Part shown: positions 62,701 to 64,000 of the stretch, piece by piece | Layout: the number at the start of each line of letters is the position of its first letter | How positions within the stretch are numbered: position 1 is the first letter of the stretch | Assembly: GCA_040954595.2 (NCBI GenBank) | Contig: CM082590.2 | Coordinates: 5,642,001-5,706,000 of the forward strand | Source of the DNA: Balanoglossus misakiensis | Taxonomy: Eukaryota; Hemichordata | DNA length: 64,000 nucleotides | Reading direction: 5' to 3' | Notes under the pieces: generated by a model | The model's database searches: none | The model's input: only the letters and a program-made list of their open reading frames with translations | What the model was told of the DNA's origin: nothing | Translations under genes and position numbers: made by a program

Positions 62701-64000
62701 TCAGCTCACCTAGGCTACAATTATTGCAGCTATCATAGGAAGGGCACATTTGGAACAATCCCCCCCCCCCCCACCACACACAGAGAATAATATAGATCCG
62801 ATGCAGTCTACAAGTTGCACCCAAATATTTTTAAAGAATGTTTTCAGAAAAGCAACTTTGGATCAACCAGCTCACCTAGGCTATAATTATTACAGCTATC
62901 ATAGGAAGGGCACATTTGGAATAACCCCCCCCCCCCCCCCACACACACACACACACACACAATTTGGGCGAAGAAACAATATATATCCGATGCAGTCTAC
63001 AAGTTACACCCAAATATTTTTAAAGAATGTTTTCAGAAAAGCAACTTTGGATCAACCAGCCCACCTAGGCTACAATTATTGCAGCTATCATAGGAAGGGC
63101 ACATTTGGAACAACCCCCCCCCCCCCCCACACACACACACAATTTGGGCGAAGAAAAAATATATATCTGATGCACTCTACAAGTTGCACCCAAATATTTT
63201 TAAAGAATGTTTTCAGAAAAGCAACTTTGGATCAACCAGCCCACCTAGGCTACAATTAGTGCAGCTATCATAGGAAGGGCACATTTGGAACAACCCCCCC
63301 CCCCCCCACCACACACACAGAATAATATATATCCGATGCAGTCTACAAGTTGCACCCAAATATTTTTAAAGAATGTTTTCAGAAAAGCAACTTTGGATCA
63401 ACCAGCTCACCTAGGCTATAATTATTACAGCTATCATAGGAAGGGCACATTTGGAACAACCCCCCCCCCCCCCCCACACACACACACACACACACAATTT
63501 GGGCGAAGAAACAATATATATCCGATGCAGTCTACAAGTTACACCCAAATATTTTTAAAGAATGTTTTCAGAAAAGCAACTTTGGATCAACCAGCCCACC
63601 TAGGCTACAATTATTACAGCTATCATAGGAAGGGCACATTTGGAACAACCCCCCCCCCCCCCCACCACACACACAGAATAATATATATCCGATGCAGTCT
63701 ACAAGTTACACCCAAATATTTTTAAAGAATGTGCTCAGAAAAGCAACTTTGGATCAACCAGCTCACCTAGGCTACAATTATTGCAGCTATCATAGGAAGG
63801 GCACATTTGGAACAACCCCCCCCCCCCCACCACACACACACACACAATTTGGGCGAAGAAAAAATATATATCTGATGCACTCAACAAGTTGCACCCAAAT
63901 ATTTTTAAAGAATGTTTTCAGAAAAGCAACCGTGGATCAACCAGCCCACCTAGGCTACAATTATTGCAGCTATCATAGGAAGGGCACATTTGGAACAACT
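56940..64000. repeat. 182-bp satellite-like array with poly-C/(CA)n tracts, running off the window
   Basis: About 39 copies of a 182-bp unit containing 'cctaggctacaattattgca', 'gggcacatttggaacaa', a C-run of 7-22, (CA)n, 'aatttgggcgaagaaacaat' and 'gttgcacccaaatattttta'. Variation is concentrated in C-run and CA length. A few units carry a short form in which the CA tract is followed by 'gagaataatatagatccg', and one is internally deleted near 62.0 kb. The open frames through it are by-products of the period. The array continues beyond the window, so its true size is unknown. Confidence 0.97.

Noticed and set aside
56819-63725. Long plus-strand open frames with Pro-His tracts (up to 218 codons)
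   Set aside because: Poly-C/(CA)n satellite read in frame. Frames break at random with C-run length.

Overview
The window is eukaryotic, intron-rich and AT-rich DNA packed with transposons and tandem repeats. Two host genes can be supported. One is the first coding exon of a CDK4/6-type cyclin-dependent kinase on the minus strand near 3 kb. The other is a long multi-exon plus-strand gene (about 8.16-49.43 kb) encoding ankyrin repeats, a Roc GTPase, a COR domain and a death-domain-like C-terminus, i.e. a DAPK-like ROCO protein without a kinase. Animal-type CACTA, DIRS, hAT and CR1/Jockey-like elements, together with these genes, point to an invertebrate animal. A marine deuterostome (hemichordate, echinoderm or cephalochordate) is my guess, but a lophotrochozoan is not excluded.

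Layout: 1-2797 is non-coding and would be CDK4/6 intron, with a 97-bp duplication and a 178-bp tandem array. 3.0-8.1 kb holds the CDK4/6 exon, then small transposon-like repeats (one with an internal empty-site control). 8157-8186 is a probable first coding exon of the ROCO gene. Its intron 1 contains a structurally complete 13,040-bp CACTA/EnSpm transposon (8359-21398, TTA target duplication, 24-bp terminal inverted repeats). The element carries two divergent spliced genes: a ~1033-aa tnp2-type transposase on the plus strand and a 348-aa protein of unknown function on the minus strand. Smaller foldback elements are nested in introns of both.

Intron 2 (23.0-30.2 kb) contains a broken DIRS-like tyrosine-recombinase retrotransposon, itself split by an 875-bp hAT element. 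From 29 to 38.1 kb a ~2.15-kb unit (ankyrin exon, intron, decayed hAT transposase) has been tandemly duplicated. This gives three near-identical ankyrin exons. The last copy is interrupted by a nested stack of two TIR elements and a LINE. 40-49.4 kb holds the remaining ankyrin exons, a 225-bp x 15 intronic array, and the Roc, COR and death-like exons. All 13 exons from 22.9 kb onwards join in one open frame of 960 codons, or 970 with the proposed first exon.

The 3' side (49.4-64 kb) has no recognisable genes. It holds a 142/117-bp array beginning just after the ROCO stop codon, a TTAA-flanked foldback element, a ~85-bp G-rich array and a 182-bp array with poly-C/(CA)n tracts that runs off the window.
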